Shown one piece after another: positions 33,397-42,706 of a stretch of DNA of 64,000 bases (position 1 is the first letter of the stretch; each line of letters opens with the position of its first letter). The translations under genes and the position numbers were made by a program. This DNA is from Methylobacterium sp. J-088. Lineage in GTDB: Bacteria; Pseudomonadota; Alphaproteobacteria; Rhizobiales; Beijerinckiaceae. The stretch covers positions 1 to 64,000 of the forward strand of contig NZ_JAKSYH010000114.1 of NCBI RefSeq assembly GCF_022829295.1, read 5' to 3'. The notes below the pieces were generated by a model. That model did no database searches. It was given only the letters and a program-made list of their open reading frames with translations, and was not told where the DNA came from.

Positions 33397-35439
33397 ATGG
33401 GCGCGAGCGCCGCGGAAACCCGGAGCGACAAGTCCAGCCGCGACAAGCCGTGGATCATCCGCACCTATGCGGGACATTCCAACGCGGCGGAGTCCAACGC
33501 GCTCTACCGGGGCAACCTCGCCAAGGGACAGACCGGCCTGTCGGTGGCCTTCGACCTGCCGACCCAGACCGGCTACGACCCGGACCACGAGCTATCCCGC
33601 GGCGAGGTCGGCAAGGTCGGCGTCTCGATCGCGCATCTCGGCGACATGCGGACCCTGTTCCAGGACATCCCGCTCGCCCAGATGAACACCTCCATGACGA
33701 TCAACGCCACGGCCCCCTGGCTGCTGGCGCTCTATCTGGCGGTGGCCGAGGAGCAGGGCGCACCGCTCGCCGCCCTCCAGGGCACGACCCAGAACGACAT
33801 CATCAAGGAATACCTGTCGCGCGGCACCTACGTGTTCCCGCCCGCGCCCTCGCTCCGGCTCACCAAGGACGTGATCCTGTTCACGACCAAGAACGTGCCG
33901 AAGTGGAACCCGATGAACGTCTGCTCCTACCACCTGCAGGAGGCGGGGGCGACGCCGGTCCAGGAGCTGTCCTACGCGCTCGCCATCGCCATCGCGGTGC
34001 TCGACACGGTGCGCGATGATCCCGAGTTCGACGCCGCGAGTTTTTCCGACGTCTTCGGCCGGATCTCGTTCTTTGTGAATGCCGGGCTGCGGTTCGTCAC
34101 CGAGATCTGCAAGATGCGGGCGTTCTCGGAACTCTGGGACGAGATCGCCCAGGAGCGCTACGGCATCGACGATCCGAAGAAGCGGATTTTTCGCTACGGC
34201 GTGCAGGTGAACTCCCTCGGGCTCACCGAGCAGCAGCCCGAGAACAATGTCCACCGCATCCTGATCGAGATGCTGGCCGTGACACTCTCGAAGCGCGCCC
34301 GCGCCCGCGCCGTGCAGCTGCCGGCCTGGAACGAGGCGCTCGGCCTGCCGCGGCCCTGGGACCAGCAATGGTCGATGCGCATGCAGCAGATCCTGGCCTT
34401 CGAGACCGACCTCCTCGAATACGACGACATCTTCGACGGCAGCCACGTGATCGAGGCCAAGGTCGAGGCGCTGAAGGTCGAGACTCGGGCCGAGCTGGAG
34501 CGGATCGGCGGCATCGGCGGTGCGGTCGCGGCCGTGGAGACCGGGGCGCTGAAGCGCGCGCTGGTGGAGTCGAACGCCCGGCGGATCTCGGCGATCGAGG
34601 CCGGCGACCAGATCGTCGTCGGCGTCAACAAGTGGCAGCAGGGCGAGCCCTCGCCGCTCACCGCCGGGGAGGGCGCCATCTTCTCGGTTTCCGAGACGGT
34701 GGAGATGGAAGCGCAAACCCGCATCCGCGAATGGCGCAGCCGCCGCGACGAGCAGGCCGTGGGCCAAGCCCTCGACGCCCTGGAGCAGGCGGCGCGCTCG
34801 GGCGCCAACATCATGCCGCCCTCCATCGAAGCCGCGAGGGCCGGCGTCACCACCGGCGAGTGGGGCGAGCGCCTGCGCACGGTGTTCGGCGAGTACCGCG
34901 CGCCCACCGGTGTGACCCTCGAGACGGTCTCGGCCGGGGCCGCCGAGGACGCCAAGCTGCTGATCGCCGATCTCGGCGAGCGGCTGGGCGAGACGCCCAA
35001 GATCGTGGTCGGCAAGCCGGGCCTCGACGGCCATTCCAACGGCGCCGAGCAGATCGCGCTGCGCGCCCGCGACGTCGGCTTCGACGTAACCTACGACGGC
35101 ATCCGCCAGACCCCGACCGAGATCGTCGCCAAGGCGAAGGAGACGGGCGCCCATGTGGTCGGCCTGTCGATCCTGTCCGGCTCCCACGTGCCGCTGGTGC
35201 GCGAGGTCCGGGCCAAGATGCGGGAGGCGGGCCTCGACCATATCCCCGTCGTGGTCGGCGGCATCATCTCGCCGGAGGACGAGCTGGTCCTCAAGAACAT
35301 GGGTGTGCGCGCCGTCTACACGCCGAAGGATTACGCCATCGACCAGATCATGGTCGGGCTCGCCAAGGTGGTGGAAAAGAGCCTGGATCGCCGGGACGGC
35401 CCGTCCGACAGGCCACGCGAGGAGGCCCAGGTCTACTGA
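33397..35439 (+). CDS. ecm: ethylmalonyl-CoA mutase
   Basis: A 680-residue adenosylcobalamin enzyme that rearranges (2R)-ethylmalonyl-CoA to methylsuccinyl-CoA. The N-terminal TIM barrel has TYAGHSNAAESNALYR, SVAFDLPTQTGYDPDH, MNTSMTINATAPW and SLGLTEQQPENNVHRI. The C-terminal B12 domain has the base-off motif GKPGLDGHSNGAEQIA (DxHxxG) and SILSGSH, then GGIISPEDE. It is shorter than methylmalonyl-CoA mutase and lacks a separate small subunit, as expected for Ecm. The ATG at 33397 was chosen because GGAGG lies 5 bases before it; an ATG at 33385 adds four residues. Confidence 0.94.
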   Translation: MGASAAETRSDKSSRDKPWIIRTYAGHSNAAESNALYRGNLAKGQTGLSVAFDLPTQTGYDPDHELSRGEVGKVGVSIAHLGDMRTLFQDIPLAQMNTSMTINATAPWLLALYLAVAEEQGAPLAALQGTTQNDIIKEYLSRGTYVFPPAPSLRLTKDVILFTTKNVPKWNPMNVCSYHLQEAGATPVQELSYALAIAIAVLDTVRDDPEFDAASFSDVFGRISFFVNAGLRFVTEICKMRAFSELWDEIAQERYGIDDPKKRIFRYGVQVNSLGLTEQQPENNVHRILIEMLAVTLSKRARARAVQLPAWNEALGLPRPWDQQWSMRMQQILAFETDLLEYDDIFDGSHVIEAKVEALKVETRAELERIGGIGGAVAAVETGALKRALVESNARRISAIEAGDQIVVGVNKWQQGEPSPLTAGEGAIFSVSETVEMEAQTRIREWRSRRDEQAVGQALDALEQAARSGANIMPPSIEAARAGVTTGEWGERLRTVFGEYRAPTGVTLETVSAGAAEDAKLLIADLGERLGETPKIVVGKPGLDGHSNGAEQIALRARDVGFDVTYDGIRQTPTEIVAKAKETGAHVVGLSILSGSHVPLVREVRAKMREAGLDHIPVVVGGIISPEDELVLKNMGVRAVYTPKDYAIDQIMVGLAKVVEKSLDRRDGPSDRPREEAQVY

Positions 35440-35509
35440 GAGGCTGTACGCACAGGTTGAATCGACCAATCAGGAATCTCAAACAAGTTTAACTGTTTCA
35501 CCGTCATAC

Positions 35510-35542
35510 CGCCTTCGGTCCTGCCTCCCGGGACCGAAGGCG
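35510..35542 (+). promoter_or_regulatory. 12-bp stem hairpin overlapping the ribosome site of the next gene
   Basis: CGCCTTCGGTCC at 35510-35521 pairs perfectly with GGACCGAAGGCG at 35531-35542 across a 9-base loop. The right arm includes GAAGG, the only ribosome-binding sequence for the chemoreceptor ATG at 35550. No T-run follows, so it is not a typical terminator. Confidence 0.65.
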
Positions 35543-35549
35543 ACATCAC

Positions 35550-37235
35550 ATGCGCACCGGTATTTCGATCGCGGCCAAGCTCGGGGCCTGCCTTGCCGCC
35601 CTGGTTCTCCTGATCGCCGCGACGAGCGGTCTCTCCCTGGCGGAGCTGCGCAGCGTCAACGCCACCGCGGCGGAACTCCGCGACGTGCGCGTGCCGACGA
35701 CCGATGCGCTGGGCCGGATGGGTGTCCTCATCATGCGCCAACGGGTCAATGGCGGCCGGCTCATCACGGCCGACACGCCGGAGCTGCGGGCAGAGGTCTC
35801 CACCCTTATCGCCAAGCGCGGCGAGCAGCTCGCGGCCCAGTTCGCCCGCTACGAGGCCGAGCCGCTCACGCAGGCCGAACGCGAGAGCTACGCGGCACTG
35901 CGCCGGAACCTCGAAGCCTACAACAGCCTGCAGAAGCAGGCCCTGGACAAGGCCACTGCGGGCGACATCGCCGGCGGGCAGCGGATCTACAACACCACGA
36001 TGTCGGCCGGCATCAACGCCGTGCTCTCGGAGTGGGACCGGCTGGTCGACCTGAACGCCGCCGGCTCGCAGGCGAGCGGCACGCGGATCGCGGAGACCTA
36101 CGCGGCCGCCAACCGGGACATTCTGGCCCTCGCCGGCCTCGCGTTGATCGTCGCCCTGGGCGCCCTGGTGATGGTGCTGCGCGGCGTCAGCCGGCCGCTG
36201 CGGGCGATCTCCGCGGCGACGCAGCGCCTCGCCGCCGGTGACATCGAGGCCGAGATCCCGGGCCAGGGCCGCCGGGACGAGATCGGCGCGCTGGCCGGTT
36301 CCGTGGTGGTGTTCCGTGACAATCTGATCCGGAGCCGCGCCCTCGAGGCCGAGACCGCGCTGGCCCGCGCGGATGCCGAGACCCAGCGCCGGGCCGCGAC
36401 CCGGGCCATGGCCGACGCCTTCGAGCAGGCGATCGGCGGCATCGTCGGCGGCGTCTCGGCGGCCGCCACCGAGCTGGAGGCGACCGCCCGGTCCCTGACC
36501 GGAAGCGCAGCGGATTCGGCCGGACAGTCCGGCACGGTCGCGTCGGCTGCCAACGAGGCCGCCGCCAACGTCAACACCGTGGCGGCGGCGGCCGAGGAGC
36601 TGGGCTCGTCGGTCCAGGAGATCGGCCGGCAGGTCAGCGGCTCGGCGGAACTGGCGCGGATCGCCGTCGCCGAGGCGGCCGACACGGTCGCCCTGGTGCA
36701 GGACCTGAGCGCCGCCGCCGCGAAGGTCGGCGACGTGGTCGGCCTGATCTCGACCATCGCGGCCCAGACCAACCTTCTGGCCCTCAACGCCACCATCGAG
36801 GCGGCCCGCGCGGGCGAGGCGGGGCGCGGCTTCGCGGTGGTCGCCACCGAGGTCAAGGAACTGGCCAGCCAGACGGCCCGGGCGACCGAGGAGATCACCG
36901 GCCAGATCACCCGGATCCAGGCCTCCACGGGGCAGGCCGCGAGCTCGATCGACGGGATCAGGCGGCGCATCCGCGAGATCGACGGCGTGGCGGCCTCGAT
37001 CGCCGCCGCCGTGGAGCAGCAGGGCGCGGCGACCCAGGAGATCGTCCGCAACGTCGCCGAGGCGGCGGCGGGCACCGGCGCGGTCACCGGCACCATCGCG
37101 AGCCTCGCCCAGGCGGCCGAGGAGACCGGCGCGGCCGCCGCCCAGGTGCTGGGCGCGGCCTCCGACATGTCCCGCCAGTCCGAGCACCTCACCGCCGAGG
37201 TCGGTCGGTTCCTCGCCACGGTGCGGGCGGCGTGA
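35550..37235 (+). CDS. methyl-accepting chemotaxis protein, membrane type with four-helix-bundle sensor
   Basis: A 561-residue chemoreceptor. TM1 is at about residues 8-30 ([20 protein letters not shown]). A helical periplasmic domain of roughly 155 residues follows, then TM2 at about 190-212 ([20 protein letters not shown]). HAMP ([20 protein letters not shown]) leads into the MCP signalling hairpin, with the tip [20 protein letters not shown]. The sensor domain resembles 4HB_MCP, and its ligand is unknown. It lies 110 bases downstream of ecm, with a strong hairpin just before the start. Confidence 0.93.
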   Translation: MRTGISIAAKLGACLAALVLLIAATSGLSLAELRSVNATAAELRDVRVPTTDALGRMGVLIMRQRVNGGRLITADTPELRAEVSTLIAKRGEQLAAQFARYEAEPLTQAERESYAALRRNLEAYNSLQKQALDKATAGDIAGGQRIYNTTMSAGINAVLSEWDRLVDLNAAGSQASGTRIAETYAAANRDILALAGLALIVALGALVMVLRGVSRPLRAISAATQRLAAGDIEAEIPGQGRRDEIGALAGSVVVFRDNLIRSRALEAETALARADAETQRRAATRAMADAFEQAIGGIVGGVSAAATELEATARSLTGSAADSAGQSGTVASAANEAAANVNTVAAAAEELGSSVQEIGRQVSGSAELARIAVAEAADTVALVQDLSAAAAKVGDVVGLISTIAAQTNLLALNATIEAARAGEAGRGFAVVATEVKELASQTARATEEITGQITRIQASTGQAASSIDGIRRRIREIDGVAASIAAAVEQQGAATQEIVRNVAEAAAGTGAVTGTIASLAQAAEETGAAAAQVLGAASDMSRQSEHLTAEVGRFLATVRAA

Positions 37236-37282
37236 GCCACCGGCCCCTCACGGTGGCGCTCCGGATCGCGTAGGACGGCGCC

Positions 37283-38344
37283 ATGCCGTCCGCCATGCCG
37301 TCCGCCATGCCATCCGCCTTGCCCACGCTTCTCCTCCTCGCCGTCCCGCTGGCCGCAGCCCTCTCGGCAGGGCTGATCCTGCGCCTGTTCCCGCTCCTGC
37401 AGCGCTACGCCCTGGCGCGCCCGAACGCCCGCTCCAGCCATAGGGTGCCGACGCCGCAGGGGGGCGGGATCGCCGTGGTGACGGCGCTCGTGACCATCTC
37501 GGGCCTGCTCATCGCGGCGCCGGAGATCGGCGGCCGGCCGGACTGGATCTGGCTTGCCGGCTGCGCCCTCGCCCTGGCACTCCTCGGGGCCGTGGACGAC
37601 GTGCGCCCGCTGCCGGCCGGCGTTCGGCTCGTCACGCAGGCCGTAGCGGTCGGCCTGCTGGTCTGGCACCTGGACGGACGGCTGCTGCCCGGCCTCCCCC
37701 TCGGCCTCGAACGCGGCCTCGCCCTCGTCGCTGGCCTCTGGTTCGTGAACCTGACGAACTTCATGGACGGGCTCGACTGGATGATCGTGGCGGAGATCGT
37801 CCCGGTCTCCGGCGCCCTGCTGCTGTTCGGCCTCGCCGGGCTCCTGCCGCCGCTGCCGACGCTGGTGGCAGCCTGCCTGCTCGGCGCGGTGCTGGGCTTC
37901 GCGCCGTTCAACCGGCCGGTCGCAAAGCTCTTCCTCGGGGATGTCGGCGCACTGCCGATCGGGCTCGTCACCGCGTGGCTGCTCTGGCATCTCGCCACGG
38001 CGGGCGGTCTCGCGGCGGCTCTGCTGCTGCCGCTCATCTATCTCGCCGATGCCAGCCTGACGCTCGCCGCCCGGGCCGGCCGGCGGGAGCGGATCTGGGA
38101 GGCGCATCGGGGCCACTTCTACCAGCGGGCGACCGTGAACGGGCTCACGGTTCCGGGCGTGGTGGGGCGGGTCTTCGCGGTCAATCTCGCGCTTGCGGCG
38201 CTGGCCGCCGCGACCTTGTTTTGGCCGTCCTGGCCGGTCACCCTCGCGGCGCTCGTGGCCGGGCTCGCCCTGGTCGCTGGCCTGCTCCGCCGCTTCGCCC
38301 GCGCCCCGGCGCCGGCCCCCGCCGAAGGTGCCGCCCACCCGTGA
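37283..38344 (+). CDS. glycosyltransferase family 4 (WecA/WbpL-type polyprenyl-phosphate sugar-1-phosphate transferase)
   Basis: A 353-residue integral membrane enzyme that starts a lipid-linked glycan by moving a sugar phosphate from UDP-sugar to undecaprenyl phosphate. MraY/WecA motifs in order: SSHRVPTPQGGGIAV, LGAVDDVRPLPAG, FVNLTNFMDGLDWM, FNRPVAKLFLGDVGALPIG and the cytoplasmic loop EAHRGHFYQRA. The coding sequence opens with three 12-bp repeats, each beginning with ATG (MPSAMPSAMPSA), and the first ATG has AGGACGG upstream. Its stop overlaps the epimerase start by 4 bases. Confidence 0.9.
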   Translation: MPSAMPSAMPSALPTLLLLAVPLAAALSAGLILRLFPLLQRYALARPNARSSHRVPTPQGGGIAVVTALVTISGLLIAAPEIGGRPDWIWLAGCALALALLGAVDDVRPLPAGVRLVTQAVAVGLLVWHLDGRLLPGLPLGLERGLALVAGLWFVNLTNFMDGLDWMIVAEIVPVSGALLLFGLAGLLPPLPTLVAACLLGAVLGFAPFNRPVAKLFLGDVGALPIGLVTAWLLWHLATAGGLAAALLLPLIYLADASLTLAARAGRRERIWEAHRGHFYQRATVNGLTVPGVVGRVFAVNLALAALAAATLFWPSWPVTLAALVAGLALVAGLLRRFARAPAPAPAEGAAHP

Positions 38345-39270
38345 CCGGACTGATCGCGCTCACCGGGGCGACCGGCTTCATCGGCCGCCACCTGCTCGCC
38401 GACCTCACCGCCCGCGGCTACCGAGTCCGGGTGCTGCTGCGCCGGCCGACCGCCCTGCCGGAGGGCGCCGCGAGCGCGGTGGTGGGCGACCTGACGCGCC
38501 CGATCAACATGGCCGCGGCGTTGGCCGGCGTCGACGCGGTGGTGCATTCGGCGGGCCTCGCCCATGCCATGTCGGGCGCGCCCGAGGACGATTACCGCAC
38601 CCTCAACACCGAGGCGACGCGCAAGCTCGCCGAGGCGGCCGCGCGTGCAAAGGTGCGCCGGTTCGTGTTCCTGTCCTCGATCCGCGCGCAGGTGGGCCCG
38701 AGCGCGCCGGGTTCGGTCGGGGAGGGCGATCCCGCGGTGCCGACCGATGCCTATGGCCGCTCCAAGCTGGAGGCCGAGCGGGCCTTAGCCGAGACCGGGC
38801 TCGACTGGGTCGCCCTGCGCCCGGTCCTGGTCTACGGCGCCGGTGTGAAGGGCAACATGGCCGCGCTCCTGCGGCTCGCCCGCGGCCCGTACCCGCTGCC
38901 GCTCGGCGGCCTCGCGGCCCGGCGCTCGCTGATTTCCCTGGAGAGCCTGTCGGGGGCCGTCGATACGGTGCTGCGGGCGCCGGGCCCCGTGCGGGCGGCG
39001 CTGATCGCGGCCGATCCGGATCCGCTGAGGCTGCCCGAGATGATCGCGGCGCTCCGCGCGGGCCTCGGCCGCGGTCCGGGGCTGGTCCCGGTCCCAGCCA
39101 GCCTCCTGAGACTCGCCTGCCGGATGACCGGCCGAGACGAGCAGTTCGCCCGCATCGCCGAGGGGCTGGTGGCCCGCGCCGACGGCCTCGCAGCGCTCGG
39201 CTGGCGCCCAGCGGGATCGACCCGGGACGGGCTGGCGCGGCTGGCGCGGCTGGCGCGAGCGGGCGGTTAA
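38341..39270 (+). CDS. NAD-dependent epimerase/dehydratase (extended SDR, UDP-sugar type)
   Basis: A 309-residue enzyme starting at GTG 38341, overlapping the GT4 stop as GTGA. Motifs: LTGATGFIGRHLLADL (NAD binding), SAGLAHAM, VFLSSIRAQVG (active-site serine region) and AYGRSKLEAERAL (catalytic YxxxK). These features and the pairing with a GT4 enzyme match WbpV-type UDP-sugar 4-epimerases/reductases, which supply the sugar that the transferase puts on the lipid carrier. The exact sugar is unknown. Confidence 0.88.
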   Translation: MTGLIALTGATGFIGRHLLADLTARGYRVRVLLRRPTALPEGAASAVVGDLTRPINMAAALAGVDAVVHSAGLAHAMSGAPEDDYRTLNTEATRKLAEAAARAKVRRFVFLSSIRAQVGPSAPGSVGEGDPAVPTDAYGRSKLEAERALAETGLDWVALRPVLVYGAGVKGNMAALLRLARGPYPLPLGGLAARRSLISLESLSGAVDTVLRAPGPVRAALIAADPDPLRLPEMIAALRAGLGRGPGLVPVPASLLRLACRMTGRDEQFARIAEGLVARADGLAALGWRPAGSTRDGLARLARLARAGG

Positions 39271-39284
39271 GATACGAAGCCCCA

Positions 39285-39333
39285 AATCCGGGATGCCAAA
39301 GGGATGATCCCTTTCGAAACCCGGGTTTTACCC
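39285..39333. repeat. dispersed multi-hairpin repeat, family 1, right-half copy
   Basis: Contains CCAAAGGGATGATCCCTTTC then GAAACCCGGG, the right-hand hairpin and flank of family 1. It lies in the 71-base space between two convergent genes. Confidence 0.65.
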
Positions 39334-39341
39334 GCTGCGGT

Positions 39342-41279
39342 TTACGCCGCGCTTCGCTCCACCCGCTGGGCGTGGCGCTCGCGGAAATGCGGCACGGCCG
39401 TCTCGAACACCGCCTCCGCGGCCGCCCGGTCGCCGGCCGCCACGGCCGCGCGTAGCTCTGCCACCCAGGCATCGAGCCGCGCCCGGTCGGCGAAAACCGG
39501 GCGCGCCGCCATCACGCCGTCGATCCCCGCAAGCGCCACGCGCGGCTCATCCCGGGCGAACAGGATCTCGTTGAGCCGCTCGCCGGGCCGCGCACCGGTG
39601 AACGCGATCTCGATCTCTTCCCCGGGCTCGAAGCCGGCCAGCCGGATCATCCGGTCGGCGAGGTCGGCGATCCGCACCGGCTGGCCCATCTTGAGCACGT
39701 AGACCGCGGCGCGCTCCGAATCCGGCCCGGTGCGGGCCTCGCCGTCGGCGTGGGAGGCGGCCGTCAGGACGAGGTCGCAGGCCTCGCGTACGGTCATGAA
39801 GTAGCGGACCATGTCGGGATCGGTGACCGTCACCGGGCCGCCCCGGGCGATCTGCGCCTTGAACACCGGCACCACCGAGCCGGCCGAGCCCAGGACGTTG
39901 CCGAACCGCACGGCGATCAGCCGGGTCGGGTGACCGGGCTGACCCGACTGCGCCGCATCGAGGGCCTGGGCGACCATCTCGGCGAAGCGCTTGGTGACGC
40001 CGAGCTGCGAAACCGGCTCGATCGCCTTGTCGGTGGAGATCATCACCAGCGCCCGGGCGCGGGCCGCTACCGCGGCCTCGGCGACGTTGATCGAGCCGAA
40101 CACGTTGGTCTTGATGCCCTCCTGCCAGTCCCGCTCCAGGTAGGGCACCTGCTTGAGCGCAGCGGCGTGGAGCACGTAATCCGGCCGGAACTCCGCGATG
40201 ACCTGATGCGTCCGCTCCCGGTCGCGGATGTCGGCGAGAACCCCCGTGACCGTGGCTTTCGCGGCCAGGATCGCCGGATGCGTGAGGATGCTGTGGAGCG
40301 CCGGCTCGGAGGCATCGAGCACCAGCACGGCGGCGGCCCCGAACGCCACGGCGCGCAGGCAGATCTCTGAGCCGATCGAGCCGCCGCCCCCCGTCACCAC
40401 AACCCGGCGGCCGGTGAGGAACGCCTCCAACCGCGCCCGGTCGATGGGCACGGTCGGGCGCAGGAGCAGATCCTCGATCTCCAGCGGCGCCAGTTCCGGT
40501 CCCTGTGCGCCCTCGCCGAGGCCGGCCACCCGGGCGAGGGGGAGGCCGAGCCGGCGGGCGCGGGCGATCAGGTCGTCGGGCGACGCCTCCGGCACGAGGG
40601 CGCTCGGCGTCGCCACGAGGCGCCGCACCGGCTCACCCCGTGCCGCAAGATCGGCCACCACCCGCTCCAGATCCGGGAAGCCGCCGAGCACGGCCACGCC
40701 GCGCATGAACTGACCGCGCTCGTCCGCGCGCGGCGACAGGATGCCCCGGGGCGCGAGCTTCTTCACCGAGCCCGATTCGATCGCCCGGATCAGCACGTCG
40801 ATATCGGCGCCGCGCCCGAGGAGCAGGGTCGGCACGGTGGCGGCCCGGGCGCTCGACTGCCGGGAGCGGGTGTCCTTGAGATAACGGAAGGCGAGGCGCG
40901 CCCCGCCGAGGAAGAAGATCTGCAGGACCCAGTAGAGCAGGATCGCGATCTTGCCGAAGAAGTAGAACCCGTAGAGATCGGCCGAGACCAGGACCCAGTC
41001 GATCACCAGCAGGGTGAGCGCCAGCACGCTCGCCGCCCGGACGATTCCGGCGAGATCCTGCAGGGAGGCGAAGCGCCACTTGGTCCGGTAGAGCCGGAAG
41101 CGCGCGTAGACGAAGCCCGCGAAGGCCAGGAACGGCGGCAGCAGCAGGGGCAGGGCGTGCAGGCGCTCGTCCAGCATCCCGCCCTGGAATCGGAACAGGA
41201 AGGTGAGCACCACGGCGGCGGCGGTCGCCGCGAGGTCGTGGGCCACCATCACCGCGGTCTTGTAGTGGCGCTGCTGCAT
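39342..41279 (-). CDS. nucleoside-diphosphate sugar 4,6-dehydratase, membrane-anchored (FlaA1/CapD/WbpM-like)
   Basis: A 645-residue protein with four N-terminal transmembrane helices (about residues 8-125), a CoA-binding-like middle domain (LLLGRGADIDVLIRAIE), and a C-terminal SDR domain: VVTGGGGSIGSEICLRA (NAD binding), HAAALKQVPYLE, and MISTDKAIEPVSQLGVTKR, the altered active-site signature of this family. It should make a UDP-4-keto-6-deoxy-sugar for surface polysaccharide. It is convergent with the GT4-epimerase operon. Together the three resemble the Pseudomonas wbpV-wbpL-wbpM set. Confidence 0.92.
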   Translation of the reverse strand: MQQRHYKTAVMVAHDLAATAAAVVLTFLFRFQGGMLDERLHALPLLLPPFLAFAGFVYARFRLYRTKWRFASLQDLAGIVRAASVLALTLLVIDWVLVSADLYGFYFFGKIAILLYWVLQIFFLGGARLAFRYLKDTRSRQSSARAATVPTLLLGRGADIDVLIRAIESGSVKKLAPRGILSPRADERGQFMRGVAVLGGFPDLERVVADLAARGEPVRRLVATPSALVPEASPDDLIARARRLGLPLARVAGLGEGAQGPELAPLEIEDLLLRPTVPIDRARLEAFLTGRRVVVTGGGGSIGSEICLRAVAFGAAAVLVLDASEPALHSILTHPAILAAKATVTGVLADIRDRERTHQVIAEFRPDYVLHAAALKQVPYLERDWQEGIKTNVFGSINVAEAAVAARARALVMISTDKAIEPVSQLGVTKRFAEMVAQALDAAQSGQPGHPTRLIAVRFGNVLGSAGSVVPVFKAQIARGGPVTVTDPDMVRYFMTVREACDLVLTAASHADGEARTGPDSERAAVYVLKMGQPVRIADLADRMIRLAGFEPGEEIEIAFTGARPGERLNEILFARDEPRVALAGIDGVMAARPVFADRARLDAWVAELRAAVAAGDRAAAEAVFETAVPHFRERHAQRVERSAA

Positions 41280-41356
41280 CGGGGGCCGGATGGGGTGCCG
41301 CGGGGTATCCGCCGCGGGACCAGTCCTGTCAACGCGACGGGCCGTCCGGACCCGTG

Positions 41357-42208
41357 TCAGGTCAGGGCCCGGGCCGCGGCGCCCGCCGCGTCGTCGACCC
41401 GGTCGATGTCCGGGGCCTCGATGTGCCGGTAGCGGGCCTGGATCAGCCCGAACGCCCCGAAGGCGGCGTGGCCCGCGGCCACCAGCCCGAGCAGGACCGA
41501 ACCGTAGGGCTGGGCGCGCAGCAGCGCGAAAGCCTCGGCCAACCCCTTGGCGTCGGACGAGCGCTGGTGCCACGCCGCCGCGACAAGGAAGCCGCCGATG
41601 ATCAGGAAGGCCAAGCCCCGCGCCGCATAGCCGAAGCGGCCGATCGGCCCGGCCCAGCGCGCGCGGGCCTGGGCGTCGAGGGCGAGCCGGTCGGTGACGT
41701 CCCCGCGCCACGCCTTGCCGAGGAAGCCGAAGCCGCCGCCGACCACCGCGAGGCCGGCGAGCGCCACGAGCCAGCGGCCGAAGGGCTTGGCAAGCAGCCA
41801 CGCGGTGCCATCGTGCATGCCGTCGCCGCCGCTCAGACCGAGCCCGAGACTCAGCGATGCGGCACTGGCGGCGAGGCCAAAATAGAGCGCGGCGCTGATC
41901 AGATGCGCGCCGCGCACCCCCAGGCCCTTGAGCCCGGTTCCTCGCCGGTCGGCATCCGTAACGGCCTCGACGAGGCGCCAGAGCGCGAAACCGGCAAGCC
42001 CCAGGGCGATCAAGCCGACGAGAGCCGCGCCGAACGGTCCGGCCAGCACGGCGCGCAGGGCGTCCTTGCTGTCGCCGGCCCGTCCGCCCTGTCCGAGCGC
42101 CGCCAACAAGGCGAGGCCGCCGACCACGAGGTAGACCACGCCACGGGCACCGTAGCCGAAACGGGCGACGCGCTCGATCGTGTTGCGGCCGCCGGGGAGG
42201 GTGCTCAT
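41357..42208 (-). CDS. DUF1206 domain-containing membrane protein
   Basis: A 283-residue inner membrane protein with six predicted helices in three repeats of about 75 residues. The repeats begin RFGYGARGVVYLVVGGLALL, VRGAHLISAALYFGLAASAA and RFGYAARGLAFLIIGGFLVA, each ending in a PFG or PYG-containing helix pair. This triple repeat is the hallmark of DUF1206. The function is unknown. Monocistronic. Confidence 0.88.
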   Translation of the reverse strand: MSTLPGGRNTIERVARFGYGARGVVYLVVGGLALLAALGQGGRAGDSKDALRAVLAGPFGAALVGLIALGLAGFALWRLVEAVTDADRRGTGLKGLGVRGAHLISAALYFGLAASAASLSLGLGLSGGDGMHDGTAWLLAKPFGRWLVALAGLAVVGGGFGFLGKAWRGDVTDRLALDAQARARWAGPIGRFGYAARGLAFLIIGGFLVAAAWHQRSSDAKGLAEAFALLRAQPYGSVLLGLVAAGHAAFGAFGLIQARYRHIEAPDIDRVDDAAGAAARALT

Positions 42209-42308
42209 GCCGGGATCTGCGTTCGGTGAGTCGGGCGTCCGATGCTGGACCGGTCAACGTCCGGCGGCGCGGGCTCGATCCGTTGCCGGCGCAGAACCCG
42301 GCGCCGCG

Positions 42309-42650
42309 CTACATCGGCGTCCGCTCGGCCCGCCCGGACAGCGCCACGTAGAAGCCGAGCCCGTCCTGGGCCGGCAGGGTCTGCAGCCGCTCGATCAGGC
42401 CGCGGCGCTTCGCGTCGAGGAGCAGGCGACCCGCCGGCTGGAACAGGGTCTCGCCGCCGCCCTCCGGGGGCGGATCGAGCCGGATCGCCACGGTCTTGCC
42501 CTTGGCGAAGCGGCTGCGCTCCAGCATGTCCTTGAGCGAGGCCTCCGCGCGCGTGCGGTTGGCGCCACGCAGGTCGAGCACCGAATCCGCATCCGTCACA
42601 CCGAGGGAGCCGCGCAGCTTGGCCGCGTAGAAGTCTTCGAAATGGGGCAA
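42309..42650 (-). CDS. hypothetical protein with a weak Smr-like pattern
   Basis: A 113-residue cytoplasmic protein. SVLDLRGANRTRAEASLKDML resembles the opening LDLRG..R.EA...L segment of the small MutS-related (Smr) fold, followed by a strand KGKTVAIRLDPPPEGGGETLF and a C-terminal strand GLGFYVAL. The catalytic HGxG of Smr nucleases is not present, so nuclease activity is not claimed. It lies between the DUF1206 gene and two Uma2 genes on the same strand with gaps of 56-100 bases. Confidence 0.6.
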   Translation of the reverse strand: MPHFEDFYAAKLRGSLGVTDADSVLDLRGANRTRAEASLKDMLERSRFAKGKTVAIRLDPPPEGGGETLFQPAGRLLLDAKRRGLIERLQTLPAQDGLGFYVALSGRAERTPM

Positions 42651-42706
42651 GTCGGTGCCTTGGTGCTCTGCGGGGCCGGGGGGCCGGCCCTTGAGTCGGG
42701 TGCGGC

